This document shows positions 33,425 through 45,363 of a DNA stretch of 64,000 nucleotides, piece after piece. The notes below the pieces were generated by a model that saw only the letters and a list, made by a program, of their open reading frames with translations, was not told the DNA's origin and did not search any database. The position numbers and the translations under genes were made by a program. The stretch is from Amorphophallus konjac (lineage: Eukaryota > Streptophyta > Magnoliopsida > Alismatales > Araceae): assembly GCA_022559845.1 (NCBI GenBank), contig CM040121.1:505714566-505778565 (forward strand). Direction: 5' to 3'. Position 1 is the stretch's first letter, and the number at the start of each line of letters is the position of its first letter.

Positions 33425-34560
33425 TTTCATCTTCCCATTCCATTTATAACCTTAATTGGGGCTTGAAGAAAGCGAGACGGCATTAAAACCCACAAACTGC
33501 AGAAATTGATGCGTGGAGTGGTTGTGGATTTACATTAGATCCTGGGATCGCAAAATGAGAACCAAACCCATTGTTTTTTAAAAATCTATAAAACAAGTAT
33601 CCTAAATATCTTACAGATCCTTTGGGGGGAGGAACTGGAAATAAGACAACCAATGCATTCATACGCCACTCGAACGGATGTCCCGACCAATTGAGAGACG
33701 TATAATTACAGCCACAGCCCTCCCTCCGAGAGATACAAGAAAGAATGCTTCGCGTTCCCCCCCATCACCAAATCCAACAATATATAGGCATTGTACCCCT
33801 TCCACCAATTACAAGGCGCGACTCTCAAATCTGTCAACACAAAGCCAGCCAACCACATATTATGGTCAATCACTGAAAAGATTTCAATTCCAAATTGAAG
33901 AAGCACAATGGTAGATTAATAGGTAAAAGTTCTTGCGGCAAAAAGGTCCCACTACGAGGGCAAAACATCCATAGTAATATTCGTGGAAACTGCACTAACA
34001 AGCTGAAAATGTGATTGATGATTTTGAGAAAAAAAATCCCACGTTTTAAACTGTTGCTTCGGAGAAGATTATTCTAGTTGGACAGAACCATCTACATCAC
34101 ATACAACAGAGTATAACCATCATTAGGAACCAGGTCCAGCACTGCAAAAAAACTTATTCAGCATCAAAAAATTACTATACTGCAATGATCATAAGCGCAT
34201 ACAAAATGAAAAAAAAAAAGTTGTATGGATAAATATTCGTGGAAAACATGGTAATAGGTGGCCAAACATGACAATCATCAAAACAGGTTGCTAGAACAAC
34301 AATGAAACATTCCCTTCCAAATGGTCATCTATTGCTTTCCCCTCTTTTCTTAATTTTTACAAGGATTGGTGGATAGATGCATGACATCCTTTACTTTAGA
34401 CAACTTCAACCGCAAGCATGAATAACAGCTTCTAAAAAGTTACTACCATTAAAAATTCAATGAACTGATAGTCTATACATTCTTGAAGATGGCATAGAAC
34501 TGCACCTGCTTTTCACATTGATCCTGATTTAACAATCCCCCACCCCACCTCTTACAGGTT
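33425..34560. other. Intergenic, unassigned
   Basis: No coding frame, repeat end or RNA gene that I can support. Confidence 0.4.
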
Positions 34561-35740
34561 GGAAGTCTTTTAGTTGCAATCTTTGGGGAAAGAGAGGCTA
34601 ATTTTGGTTGGATGCTGAGCCAGAAGTATTACTTCCACAATACTCTTGTTCTGACCTTCACATCACAACACTTTACTGAGATCTGCCCTGTGTTTGCATC
34701 TTTCATAACCTTGTTAGTTGTATCGCAGGGCGGATGGATACCTGCTATTCTCATGAAAATCATTGGCCTCTGCTTGAGTAAGACTTCTAAATGAACATTC
34801 CAGCTGCCATCTGTGCTGTCTTTCCCAGAAAGGACCGACTGAAGCTCCTTTATGGACTGCATAAAGTAGGTCAAACATGCTCGAGAATGAACCTTCAACC
34901 ACCAAGGATCTTCCAAAACAAAAGTTTTGTAGGGTACCAAAATTATAGTCAATAGAGATGGCATCAATGTAAAATAAACAACATTTGCAATATATACTTT
35001 TTGTGGTTGATATGGATGATTGGCATGATGGGCAACACACCATTCACTCATTTAGTAATTCCCCCTTATCATTATCTCCCTGTGGGCATTCTCACCAATT
35101 TTCCAAAGGCACTTTAATAGAAGTGTTTTATTGACATTTGAGAGTTTTGAGAGCCTTGTACCACCATAATGCGTACTCATACAGTCCTTTCCCCACTTCA
35201 TTAAGTAGAGTGACCCGCCAAGCAAGCTTGATCCATTCCATAAAAAGGAACATTGAATACACAAACCGTCTTTCCACAATTTTGGTTGCTTGAAAAGTGA
35301 AACCAGCCACGCTGAACAACATCAATGTAAAAAGAATCACCCTTCAACCAACAGATTCCTTCCATCCTTCCAAACCTTTCATCAAATTTCTTAGAGATCA
35401 TATCCAGTCCCACCGTAATCCAGTAGCCCCAACTACTTAACTGGAAAATCCTGAACATATCTACATCCAAATATTGTAACACTTCATTCTACTCTTTTCT
35501 GAGTGTTTCAAATGCCCGTTATTTCTGATTAGCAGAGGTTAATTTTTGGCCATGTACCAGACTCGAAAAGGATAACTTTCTTCAAACACAAATAATTCAC
35601 CATGTCCCCAGATGAAAATAGAAGGGTAACCTTCTGCAAACAGTAAATGTGCCAGCCGAGCACAATTCCTCCCAACAGAAAATGCCTTCAAAAAGCCTGA
35701 AATCAAGAGCTAAACTCCTTGTATAACACATTACTTCAGA
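34560..35740 (-). pseudogene. L1-type LINE fragment: end of reverse transcriptase and its C-terminal zinc-binding region
   Basis: On the minus strand, with many frameshifts: GFLKAFSVGRN and HLLFAEG (near 35730-35600, corresponding to the region before and at the catalytic F-A-D-D, here E-G), CLKKVILFESGTWPKINL, then ALKTLKCQ / NKTLLLKCLWKIGE (35270-35090), and FWERQHRWQLECSFRSLTQ (34840-34760), matching the zinc-binding domain after plant L1 reverse transcriptases. The catalytic Asp pair is lost. It may be the 3' half of the element whose 5' half lies at 47340-49205. Confidence 0.7.
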
Positions 35741-35744
35741 AATT

Positions 35745-37880
35745 CGAAGTTGTTTTTGATTTCCCCAAGATATCTTCTCTTTTGGCCTCCTAAGATGTTG
35801 ATGAGAGACAAGATGGGAAACAATGCTAGAGATGAATAATATTGGCTTTGTATCATCTTATCTCAAACACTGTTGGAATGCCACATTCCTCATTATCCCT
35901 AAAAGTTTCCCAAAAAATTCTTTCCTCCCCTTGAATGAGATACCAACAAATGACAAAATGGAGGTACTTCATCTAACTAATCTTTGCCATGGCTATGTCA
36001 TACTGCTGCAATCCCATCCTCCAGATCAACCAGAAGGACAAGAGTTTGATCAGGTTGAAAGGCCCACCTAACCTCACCATCTTCAGGCCTACATACCACT
36101 CCACATTCATCCTCTTTCATAAATTCTCCTTGCTCCGATTCTTAATATACACCATCAAAGAGACCATCTGCAGGCTCCCAAAATCTCCTGAAGATTGCAT
36201 CTCCGAAGAATTTGCAAGAGAGACTGGGAATTGGCAAATGGTTAAATGGATGGTGTAAGGCCTGCAGTCTGAGTATCTAACCACAAGGTTTACTGCAGCC
36301 TGAATGCCTGAAGGGACCTACACTGAGAGGCAAGAAATCAGAGGGCTCATCTTCCATTCAGCATCACCCCTGGAGTCACTGACCCACTTGCACCAGCCAA
36401 CAACATCTCACCATCAAGAGAACAGTGAACTGCAAGAGAAACCCTGCAGAAGGTTGATCGAAGTTATCCCTCATCTCATTGCTGATTTACAATGGAGGAA
36501 CCTGCAAGCATTAAAAGGCTGCAAGGGACTCCATATAGGATAGCAACTATACAGGTTCCCCACATACAATCCCCTGTCCACATCACGAGCGAAGTGTTCA
36601 AAGATAATCGGATTCAGAAAAAGGTTATCCAGACCCAAGCCTTGGATAAATGTGCCTCCCAACGAGCCTGGATACCTGCATCCATCTTCAAGCAATCCAA
36701 TCCCACTTTCACTTCGTAGTTTGTACTGAATCCCAGGCAGCTCAGAGGCTTAAACTTGGGGTGAAATCTGTGCAGTGGGTCCCCACAAAACCAATACCAG
36801 ATATTAACCTGTATTTAATTTCTGGATTCTCAAGGATGGAAAGGATAACCGAAGTGACATCAGTCACATTTTGATTGGTCAAGGGCAACAAGGTGAACTG
36901 TAGTAAGGTACCAAAACGTAGTTGAAGAATATCAATTGAACAGTGGCATCCATCTATGAAGAGATACAACTACTGCACCAATGTTTTTCACGGTCGCAGA
37001 TATTATGCCTTTGGTGATGCAGCAGCAAGATCGACGTTGTCAAAAAAATGAGTTATTGATGGATTTCATGACAACATGGTGTAAGACAATCGACAAGCAT
37101 AAAGAGTCATTTTTATTTTTATGCAATTTTTATTTTATTTATGTCTTGTTTTAGAGTCAAAAGGAGGTGTCTTTATTTTAGGCTTTTTATTTCTGTTATG
37201 TCTGTAGTCAAATGAGCCTCGTATGTTTTGGGCCTTTTCTTTTAGGTAGGCGGAGGCTTTTGTTTGAGTTTATGGGGGTAAAAAATGTCCAAATCAGATG
37301 CGTCCGTCCTATAAAAAGTGGCCTTTGAACTCAATGGAGAGAACGAATGGAATAGAACGATAGCCACTCCTATTTTGGGGAGAAACCCTGAAGTATCACC
37401 TTGAGAGAAGGAACCCGAGAGGGGAGGGGTGAGAGACCCCAACATCACCGCCATCGTTGCCTGCTGTGCCTTGGGATCTGTACCACCCCTTACTCTCTTC
37501 CTCTTCCTCCATTTTCTTCTTCTCCCACATACGAGGAGGAGACGCTACCACATTCTCCCTTTTGCATCAGGCTGCAGCCAGGAGCAGCTAAAGCACCGTG
37601 GCATCACTAGTTCACAGGATCCCAAGTGAGTTTCCCTGAGAGGGCTCCATCTGCCTTAGTCTGCGAGCAGAAAGAGCCCAGTGACCCTTCTTCCTTCTCG
37701 CTCCAAAGCCTTGTTGCCAAGCTTTCCATTTTATATAAATATTCACCACCCAGGCATTAAATGCATCTTCATTCACTTCGTGTTTGCATGGGATCTCATA
37801 AACTCTCTCTCACAATTCCTTTCTGCTGGTGGACAATCCTAGCAACCACATCATCTCTCTTTCTTATTTTATTCACTTCC
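35745..37880. other. Unassigned sequence with an LTR-like stretch
   Basis: 35745-36960 is degenerate with no recognised product. At 37140-37460 there is a TATA-like CTATAAAAAGTGG (about 37311) followed by sequence resembling an LTR leader, but no second copy is in view. 37730-37880 shares a TTCAC...GGCATTTAA word series with 45380-45520. Confidence 0.35.
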
Positions 37881-39978
37881 TGGTGTTGCTATAATAATAG
37901 ATAAAAACTTAAAAGATAGAGTAATAGAAGTTAATAGATTGGGGGATAGATTGATGTTAATCAAACTTATCTTAGGTGATGATATTTTGAATATAATTAG
38001 TACATATGCACCTCAAGTAGGATTAGAAGAGTATTAAAAAGCAATTTTGGGAGGCTATTGATAGTTTGATCCAAAATATCCCTAGTGAAGAGAGAATCTT
38101 TATTGGAGAGGATCTTAATGGTCATGTGGGTAAAGATAATAGAGATTATCAGAGGATTCATAGAGGGTTTGGTTTTGGCAATAGAAATGATATGGGTTAT
38201 ACTATTCTAGATTTTGCTGTGACCTATGATCTAGCAATTACTAATATCTTCTTTAAGAAGAGGGACGAACACTTAATAACATACAAGAGTGGAACACATA
38301 TAAGTCAAATTGACTATTTTCTTATTAGGAAGGTCGATAGAGTTTTATGTAAAGATTGTAAAGTTATTCCTGGTGAGAGTCTAGTCCCTCAACATAGGTT
38401 GTTAAAAATGGATGTCTTTATCCCTAAATTCAAAAGAAAGATCATTATAAATAATTGTTCTAAGATTAATGGTGAAATTTAAAAGATAAAAGTTTAGAAA
38501 CAATTAAAAATCATCTATTAAAGGAAAATATTTAAAATTTAGAACAAGAAACTAATGTAATGTGGAATAATGTTACAAATTGTATAACGAGTGTAGTAAA
38601 ACAACTCTTAGACGAATTTAAAGGTAAAAAGAATTTAGAAAAAGAGACTTGGTGGTGGAGTGAGGAAATCCAAAATACCATTAGAGTAAAAAAGGAGTGC
38701 TTTAAAATTTGACAAACTAGCAAAAATAATCAAACCCTAGAAGTTTATAAAAATGCTAAAAAGAGGGCTAAGAAAATAGTTAGCGAAGCTAAATCAAAGA
38801 CATTTGAAGATTTATATAATAAATTAGGAACCCGAGAGGGTGAAAAATACATATTTAAACTTGCTAAATTAAGAGAAAGAAAAACTAGAGATTTAGATCA
38901 TGTTCGTTGCATTAAAGGTGAAGATCAAAGGGTTTTAACCAAGGATCTTGAGATTAAAGAGAGGTGGCATAGTTATTTTCTGAAGTTACTTAATGGAGAT
39001 TGCGTCAAAGATTCTTCTTTAGAAGGTACCCAAGAGTCCACAATATTTGATAAATATCAATATTTCAGGCGTATTAGGATGTCAGAAGTGGAGGATGCTT
39101 TAAGGAAAATGAAAGTGGGCAAGGCCTTAGGACCAGATGACATACCTATTGAAGTATGGAAAGGCCTAGGAGACATTGATATTCAGTGGCTAACTAAACT
39201 TTTTAATAAAATTTTAAAGGAACGAAGAATGTCAAAAGTTTGAAGAAAAAGTGTTGTAATCCCTTTCTATAAAAATAAAGGAGATATTCAAAGTTGCAAC
39301 AATTATCGTGGAATTAAGCTTACGAGTCATACTATGGAACTTTGGAAGAGTAATCGAAAAACGCCTCCGATATATGACTACTGTATCGAAAAATCAATTT
39401 GGTTTTATGCCGAATAGATCTACTACAGAAACTATTTTCTTACTACGACTGCTAATGGAGAAGTATAGAGAGATGATAACAGATTTGTATATGATTTTTC
39501 TTGATTTAGAGAAAGCGTATGATCGAGTACCGAGACAATTGATTTGGTAGACATTAAGAAAGAAAGGAATTGGATTTGATTAAGGATATGTTGATTTGAT
39601 TAAGGATATGTACGACGGTGCTATTACTAGTGTTCGAACTATTGTTGGAGAGACTGGTGAATTTTCGGTTTCTATAGGTTTGCATCAAAGTTCTGCACTG
39701 AGTCCATATCTCTTTGCCTTAGTTATGGATGAAGTCACAAAACAATTGCACGAGGATATCCCTTAGTGTATATTATTTGCAGATGATATTATCTTAATTG
39801 ATGAGAGTATTGATGCTTTAAATGCTAAGTTAGAGCGTTGGAGACTTGCCTTGGAGTCTAAAGGTTTTAAAATTAGTAAAAGTAAGTCAGAGTTTATGCA
39901 TTGTAATTTTAGTAATGGGAGAGTGATACAGGAAGACATGGTTCTAGTTGATGGGCATAACATTCCGAAGAGTAGTAG
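37881..39978 (+). pseudogene. RTE-type LINE, left part (endonuclease and reverse transcriptase), 5'-truncated
   Basis: The endonuclease runs from about 37890 to 38480 (STYAPQVG; IFIGEDLNGHVGKDN; SQIDYFLI), with stops near 38037. RT follows: VGKALGPDDIPIEVWK, NYRGIKLTSHTM, FLDLEKAYDRVPRQLIW and an intact FADD box near 39780. Frameshifts and stops are scattered (for example TGA at 39241). By comparison with the second copy (51518-54910) it starts inside the endonuclease, so it is 5'-truncated, as LINEs often are. The sequence breaks at 39986, where the hAT element is inserted, and resumes at 44769. Confidence 0.85.
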
Positions 39979-39986
39979 CTTTCAAT
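39979..39986. repeat. hAT target site duplication, left copy
   Basis: CTTTCAAT, identical to 44761-44768. Confidence 0.92.
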
Positions 39987-40145
39987 CAGTGTAGTCAAGG
40001 CGGGCGCCTAGGCGCCGCCTAAGCGCCGCCTAGGCGCCTAGGCGCGATTGAAAGGATCGGGCGGGCTGGCGCTTTTCCAAACACCCAAAAGGCGAACCGG
40101 GCGGTCGCCTTAGGCGGGCTGGGCGCCAAGGCGGCCGCCCGGTCG
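39987..40145. repeat. hAT left terminal and subterminal repeats
   Basis: Terminal CAGTGTAGTCAAGGCG, then four or more GCGCC/GGCGC and CCTAGGCGCC words within 60 bases, probable transposase binding sites. Confidence 0.75.
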
Positions 40146-40559
40146 CCTTAAGCTAGCGGGTCCGACCCGTTTAAGTTAAAAGCCCCCCCCCCGGTCAATC
40201 GCGTTTGACCGCTCCCCCCCGTCCCGACCCGACCTCCCACTCCCCCTCGATCTTCCCAGGCGACAGAGGCTCCCTCCTCTCCTCCCCGGCGTGCCCTAGT
40301 CGCTCGGCCGCCGGCGTGCGCGTGCTGCCGTCGTCATCGTCGACCACGGCGACGTCTTCCTCCTCCCCGGCGACGTCCCCTCCTCCCCGGCTGCGACTTC
40401 CCCCGCGGGCCCCGGCTGCGACGTCCCCCTCCTCCCCGACTACGACCTTCCCCGCGGGCCCCGGCTGCGACTCCTCCCCGCCTGCAACAACTCCTCCGGT
40501 GCTGTCACCGGAGCGCGGAGCCACCGCCGACGCCCCTATCCTCTCCACCGCCGGTTAGT

Positions 40560-40788
40560 TCCCCCTGCCCCTCTCTCTCTCTCGGCTCTCCCCCCCCCCC
40601 CCGACGCCCCTCTCTCTCTCTCGGCTCTCCCCCCCGACGCCCCTCTCTCTGTCTCCCTCCGCTCTCTCTCTCTCGCTCTCTCGGCTCTCCCCCCCGACGC
40701 CCCTCTCTCTGTCTCCCTCCGCTCTCCCCCCCGACGCCCCTCTCTCTGTCTCGGCTCCCCCCCCGACGCCCCTCTCTCTGTCTCCCTC

Positions 40789-40849
<61 letters not shown>

Positions 40850-40988
40850 CTCTCCCCCCCGACGCCCCCCTCTCTCTGTCTCAACTCTCCCCCCCGACGC
40901 CCCTCTCTCTGTCTCCCTCCGCTCTCCCCCCCGACGCCCCTCTCTCTGTCTCCCTCCGCCCTCTCTCTCTCTCGGCTCTCCCCCCCCG

Positions 40989-41045
<57 letters not shown>

Positions 41046-41440
41046 CTCTCCCCCCCGACGCCCCTCACTGTCTCCCTTCTCTCTCAACTCTCTCTCAGTC
41101 TCTCCCTCTCTGTCTCCCACTCTCCCTCCTCCTCTTCCTCCTCTCTCTCTCTCAATCACTCTCCGCTCTCCCCTCCGACCCCTCTCTCTGTCTCCTATCC
41201 TCTCTCTCAGTCGCTCTCTGTCTCTACAGAGAGCGACTGAGAGAGAGGAGGGAGACAGAGAGAGGGGGCCTCTCTCTATCTCCTCTCCTCTCTCTCAGTC
41301 GCTCCTCTCTCTGTCTCCTCTCCTCTTCTCTCTGTCGCTCTCTGTCTCTACAGAGAGCGACTGAGAGAGAGGAGGGAGACAGAGAGAGGGGGCCTCTCTC
41401 TGTCTCCCGACTTTCCCTCCCAGTCTCCCCCCTCTCCCCG
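40560..41440. repeat. CT-rich minisatellite upstream of the hAT transposase
   Basis: A ~35-50-bp unit (CCCCCCGACGCCCCTCTCTC followed by TGTCTCCCTCCGCTCTC) occurs about ten times, with two long (CT)n tracts (40792-40846, 41000-41043). The Arg/Glu/Gly-rich minus-strand frames here are repeat artefacts. It lies between the left terminus and the transposase start, so it is part of the promoter or 5' UTR region. Confidence 0.85.
41199..41248. repeat. 23-bp perfect inverted repeat with a 4-base loop
   Basis: 41199-41221 is the exact reverse complement of 41226-41248, with CTCT between. A less perfect copy of the same hairpin and its flank lies at about 41325-41370. Confidence 0.9.
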
Positions 41441-41544
41441 GCCCCCATGGTAGATTATAGTTCTTTAGATAAATTTTTTAGCAAAATTTTTTAAATTAAA
41501 ATTAAAATAATTTTTATTATTAATTATTGTTTTGCATGTAGATC

Positions 41545-44177
41545 ATGACAGATAATAGTTCCACGGCTGAGACCGAGATAAAATTAAAAGCAAAGTCAAA
41601 AGACCCAGGATGGAAGTATGCATATTGGCCTGACATAAATGATAAGAACAAGGTCAAGTGCGATCTTTGTGGCTTGATTACTAGTGGAGGCATCAAAAGA
41701 CAAAAGGAACATTTGGTTGGTGGTTTTGGGGATGTGAAAAAATGTCCAAATACTAATAGACAAATTGCCGAAGAGATGCTCAATTGGATGAACAAAAATA
41801 AAAAAAGAAAGCCAAATGAGAGTATTCCGATTGAAGGAGATTCTGATGATGAACATGAAGTGGAGAGACATGTGGAAAAGTCCCGACAAGGTTCTACAAC
41901 ATTGGACTCTTCTGCAAAGAGTTCGGGGACGAGCAAACCACCTACAGCTAAATCCAAAGGGCCAATTGATGCCTTTGCAAGAATGAGTATAGAAGACTTT
42001 GTTGATGCTAGGAGAAGTGGGAAGAAAATTCAATCCACGTTAGAAAATAGATGGAACAAAGAAAACAAAAGGATGGTTGATGAGTATGTTGCCACTTTGT
42101 TTTATGAAGGTGGCATACCATTCAATGTAGCCCGTCTAAAATGCTTTGAACATGCAGTGGAGGCTATAGGACGGTTTGGATCAGGATATAAGCCCCCAAG
42201 CTATCACATGTTGAGAGTGTCCCTTTTGAAGGACATGGTGGAGAAGACAAACTTGATGTATGAGGAATATCAAAAGCATTGGAAGACATATGGTTGTACA
42301 ATAATGTGTGATGGTTGGACCGATAAAAGACAAAGAAAGTTAATTAACTTTCTAGTCAATTGTTCGCAAGGGACTTTTTTTGTTGAGTCAGTTAATGCTT
42401 CTGATAAGAAGGAAGACGCAGGGTTGTTATATGAGTTGCTTGATAAAATGGTTGAAAGAATTGGAGAAGAAAATGTGGTGCAAATTGTAACTGATAATGC
42501 ATCATATAATGTAGCAGCTGGTCGTTTGTTGATGGATAAAAGAAAAATATTATTCTGGACACCTTGTGCTGCACATTGTTTGGATCTCATGTTAGAAGAT
42601 ATTGGTAAGTTAAAGGGTTACAAAAGTGTAATTACAAAAGCTAAGAAGTTGACAGCTTATATTTACACTCATACTCGCCTTCTTGAACACATGAGAAAGG
42701 AAACCAAGGGTAGAGAATTGGTCAGATGTGGTGTGACTAGATTTGCCACATCATTTCTTACATTGGAGAGGTTGAATGATGATGCAATAAAAAGGGCTCT
42801 TCGAAGACTATTTAGTTCTGAAGCTTGGTATAAGAGTATTTGGTCATCAACAAATGCAGGGAAAAATGCCTCAAGTATTGTCTTTCAGGTGAGATTTTGG
42901 CATGGTGTTGAAGATGTTTTGAGAGCCTCTCAACCCATTTTGCAAGTGTTAAGATTGGTTGATGGAGATGAAAAACCTGCAATGCCTTATATATACGCTG
43001 CCATGGAGTATGCAAAAGAGCAAATTGTGCAAAATTTTGGCTCCAAGGTAAATTTACAGTGCTTTAACTTGCTTGTTTTAAAATTTTACCTTGCTTTAAA
43101 CTCCATCATCCATATATATGCAGGAAGTAAAATTTCAGCCAATTCTGAAGATAGTTGATAAAAGATGGCAAGATCAAATGCACCGTCCTTTACATTTGGC
43201 GGGAATTTTCTTAAATCCCAGCTTATATTTCAAGGCCAGAGAGAAAGATGTTAGTTCATGTGGGAAGTTTGAGAGTGATTTTTTTACATGTCTTGAAAGA
43301 ATGGTGCCAGATTTGGACCTTCAAGATAAGATAGGTGATCAAGTTACAATGTATTTGAATGAAAGAGGGATTTTCGGAAGAGAACTAGCCATAAGAGCTC
43401 GCGACAGGAGAATGCCAAGTAAGTGTATCTTTTTTATAATTTTTAAATGCTACTTGGTATTTTTCAAATAACAATATTTTGACATGTTATTTTTTTATAG
43501 TTGAGTGGTGGGTAACATATGGTGGGGAAACTTCCGAATTGAAGAATATTGCGATAAGAATTTTGGGACTTTGTTGTAGTGCTTCTGGGTGTGAACGGAA
43601 TTGGAGTACATTTGAATTTGTAAGTTTTACAAACTCATCTAATTTCTAATTTTTCTTTTACATTGATTAATATTATCCTTATTTAACATTATTCACTTGT
43701 ATTCTTTGCATGTAGATTCACACCAAGAAGAGGAACCGTTTGGAACATAAAAGATTGAATGATCTTGTATATGTTAAATATAATCGTCGTCTTCAAGAGA
43801 GATTCAAAGAGAGAAAAAATCATCCAGAAAAATATGATCCCATTTCTCTACCAGATTTAGATTGGGGGAGTGAGTGGATGACTCAAAAGTCAAAGACTTT
43901 AGTTCATGATGATGAAGATCTTACTTGGGCAGATGTTGAGCTTGCTATGGAAGCATCATATGAAAGACCAACAAGAAGTAGAGCACAACCAAGAGATTAT
44001 GATGATCCGTCGGATGATGGAGAATTGCTAGAAGAAGAATCTGAAGAGGATGATGATGATGCTCCATGGGAGTCTAGTGAAGAAGGTCAAGCTCACGCTG
44101 CTCACCAAGAAGATGATGAGAATGACAATCATGATGAGGCCATTCCAGCAGAAGTACCATTTGGTTTTAGGATTTAG
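41545..44177 (+). CDS. hAT transposase (792 aa, four coding exons, intact)
   Basis: Coding exons 41545-43047, 43124-43418, 43501-43619 and 43716-44177; every intron is GT-AG and the joined frame has no stop. A TTTTGCATGTAG acceptor at 41541, just before the ATG, suggests a 5'-UTR intron. Domains: BED zinc finger (about residues 23-70; C39, C42, H56, C67), a Lys/Glu-rich linker, a DUF659-like catalytic region (about 205-345) with D256 in CDGWTD and D317 in IVTDNAS, and the C-terminal dimerisation region with EWWVTYGG and ILGLCCSASGCERNWS, where E631 would complete the D,D,E triad; acidic C-terminal tail. It would cut and paste this element and its deletion derivatives. The intact frame and exact target duplication argue for a recent or selected copy. 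Confidence 0.9.
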
Positions 44178-44664
44178 TCTTTCATGTAATGTTAAGACGC
44201 TTAGACATGAACATTTCTTAGTAGTTAGTAGTTAACTAGTTATCTTATATCATACTTGCTAAGTGCCACTATTTGATTCTTTTTTAATGATGTGATTTGT
44301 TATTTGTTAATAACTTGTTATGTTTGGTAGGATTTGTTTTCCATATTGTCTAATATCTTTCAGGATGGATGGAGTTAATAAAAAGATGAAGCTAAAAAAA
44401 TGTAACACACAGGTTAGTGTTTTTAACCCTTTGGCCTTCATTTTTTGTAATTTTCTTGATGTTATTATGTTCTTTTGTAATTTTATGAATTGTTTTTAGA
44501 TTTCTCTGTATTTTTTTGATGCAATTTAAATTTCTATAATTGTCATGCAATTTAATTACTGCAATTTATTCATGCTTCTGAATTTTTTTGTATTTTTCTA
44601 TAATATTTTCATATATTTTTTGTTATTTTATATATTAGGAGTTATATATTTTAGATTTTTTAAT

Positions 44665-44760
44665 GAGTCGTTAAAGTGTCGCCTAGGCGGACGCCTTGTC
44701 GCCTAAGCGCTTAGAGACCTCGTGAGCGCCTTGGTTCGCCTCGTCGCCTTGACAACTATG
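44665..44760. repeat. hAT right terminal and subterminal repeats
   Basis: GTCGCCTAGGCGGACGCC, GTCGCCTAAGCGC, GAGCGCC and CGCCTTGACAACTATG, inverted relative to the left end. Confidence 0.75.
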
Positions 44761-44768
44761 CTTTCAAT
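44761..44768. repeat. hAT target site duplication, right copy
   Basis: CTTTCAAT, identical to 39979-39986; the LINE frame resumes here. Confidence 0.92.
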
Positions 44769-45363
44769 ACTTAGGGTCTATCGTACAAGAGAATGAGGAG
44801 ATTTATGACGACGTTACACATAGGATTAAGGCAGGCTGGTTAAGATGGAGAAGCGTATCAGGAGTCCTATGTGATCGTCGTATGCCTGTGAAACTCAAAG
44901 GGATGTTTTATAGAACGGCTGTGAGACCTGCGTTGTTATATGATACCGAGTGTTGGGCAGTACGAAAGGAACACATTCACAAAATGTGTGTAGCGGAGAT
45001 GAGGATGTTGAGATGGATGTGTGACAAGACTAAGAAAGACAAGATTAGGAATGAGCGCATCCGTAAGGACTTGGGGATAATCCCAATTGATAGTAAAATG
45101 AGATAAAATAAACTCAGGTGGTTTGGTCATGTGCTTCGTCGCCCTAATTCAGCACCGGTTAAAAGATGTGACGGAATCTTAGTGGATGCTAGTAAAAGAG
45201 CTCGGGGAAGACATAAAATGAGATGGTGCGATGTTATTAGGAATGACATTAGCTTCTTAGGTTTAAATATGAATATAGCACTTGATAGAAATCTTTGGCG
45301 GAACAGGATTCATGTAGCCGACCCCAAATAATTGGGATAAGGCTCTGATGATGATGATGATGA
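44769..45363 (+). pseudogene. RTE-type LINE, right part (C-terminal region and 3' tail)
   Basis: Continues the frame broken by the hAT insertion: SIVQENEEIYDDVTHRIKAG, MFYRTAVRPALLYDTECWAV, EMRMLRWMCDKTKKDK, then RWFGHV and RARGRHKMRWCDVIR, ending near 45331. The 3' end is a (TGA)n repeat at about 45344-45363, the short tandem-repeat tail typical of RTE LINEs, which lack poly-A tails. One TAA stop is seen at 45104-45106. Confidence 0.85.

Larger units (their letters stand above)
39987..44760 (+). mobile_element. Complete hAT DNA transposon, 4774 bp, apparently autonomous
   Basis: CTTTCAAT is repeated exactly on both sides (39979-39986, 44761-44768), the 8-bp duplication of hAT elements. Ends: CAGTGTAGTCAAGGCGGGCG at the left and, reversed, CATAGTTGTCAAGGCGACGA at the right. 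Both subterminal regions are full of GCGCCTAGGCG-type words. Inside is a spliced transposase gene with no stops. It is inserted in the RTE LINE, so it is younger than that LINE. Confidence 0.94.

Noticed and set aside
37140..37620. Solo LTR
   Set aside because: A TATA-like box and leader-like sequence are visible, but there are no matching TG/CA ends, target duplication or second copy, so it was left as unassigned.
40505..41159. Overlapping minus-strand frames rich in Arg, Glu and Gly (up to 187 codons)
   Set aside because: They are translations of the CT minisatellite in every frame; no domain, no start context, and inside the hAT 5' region.
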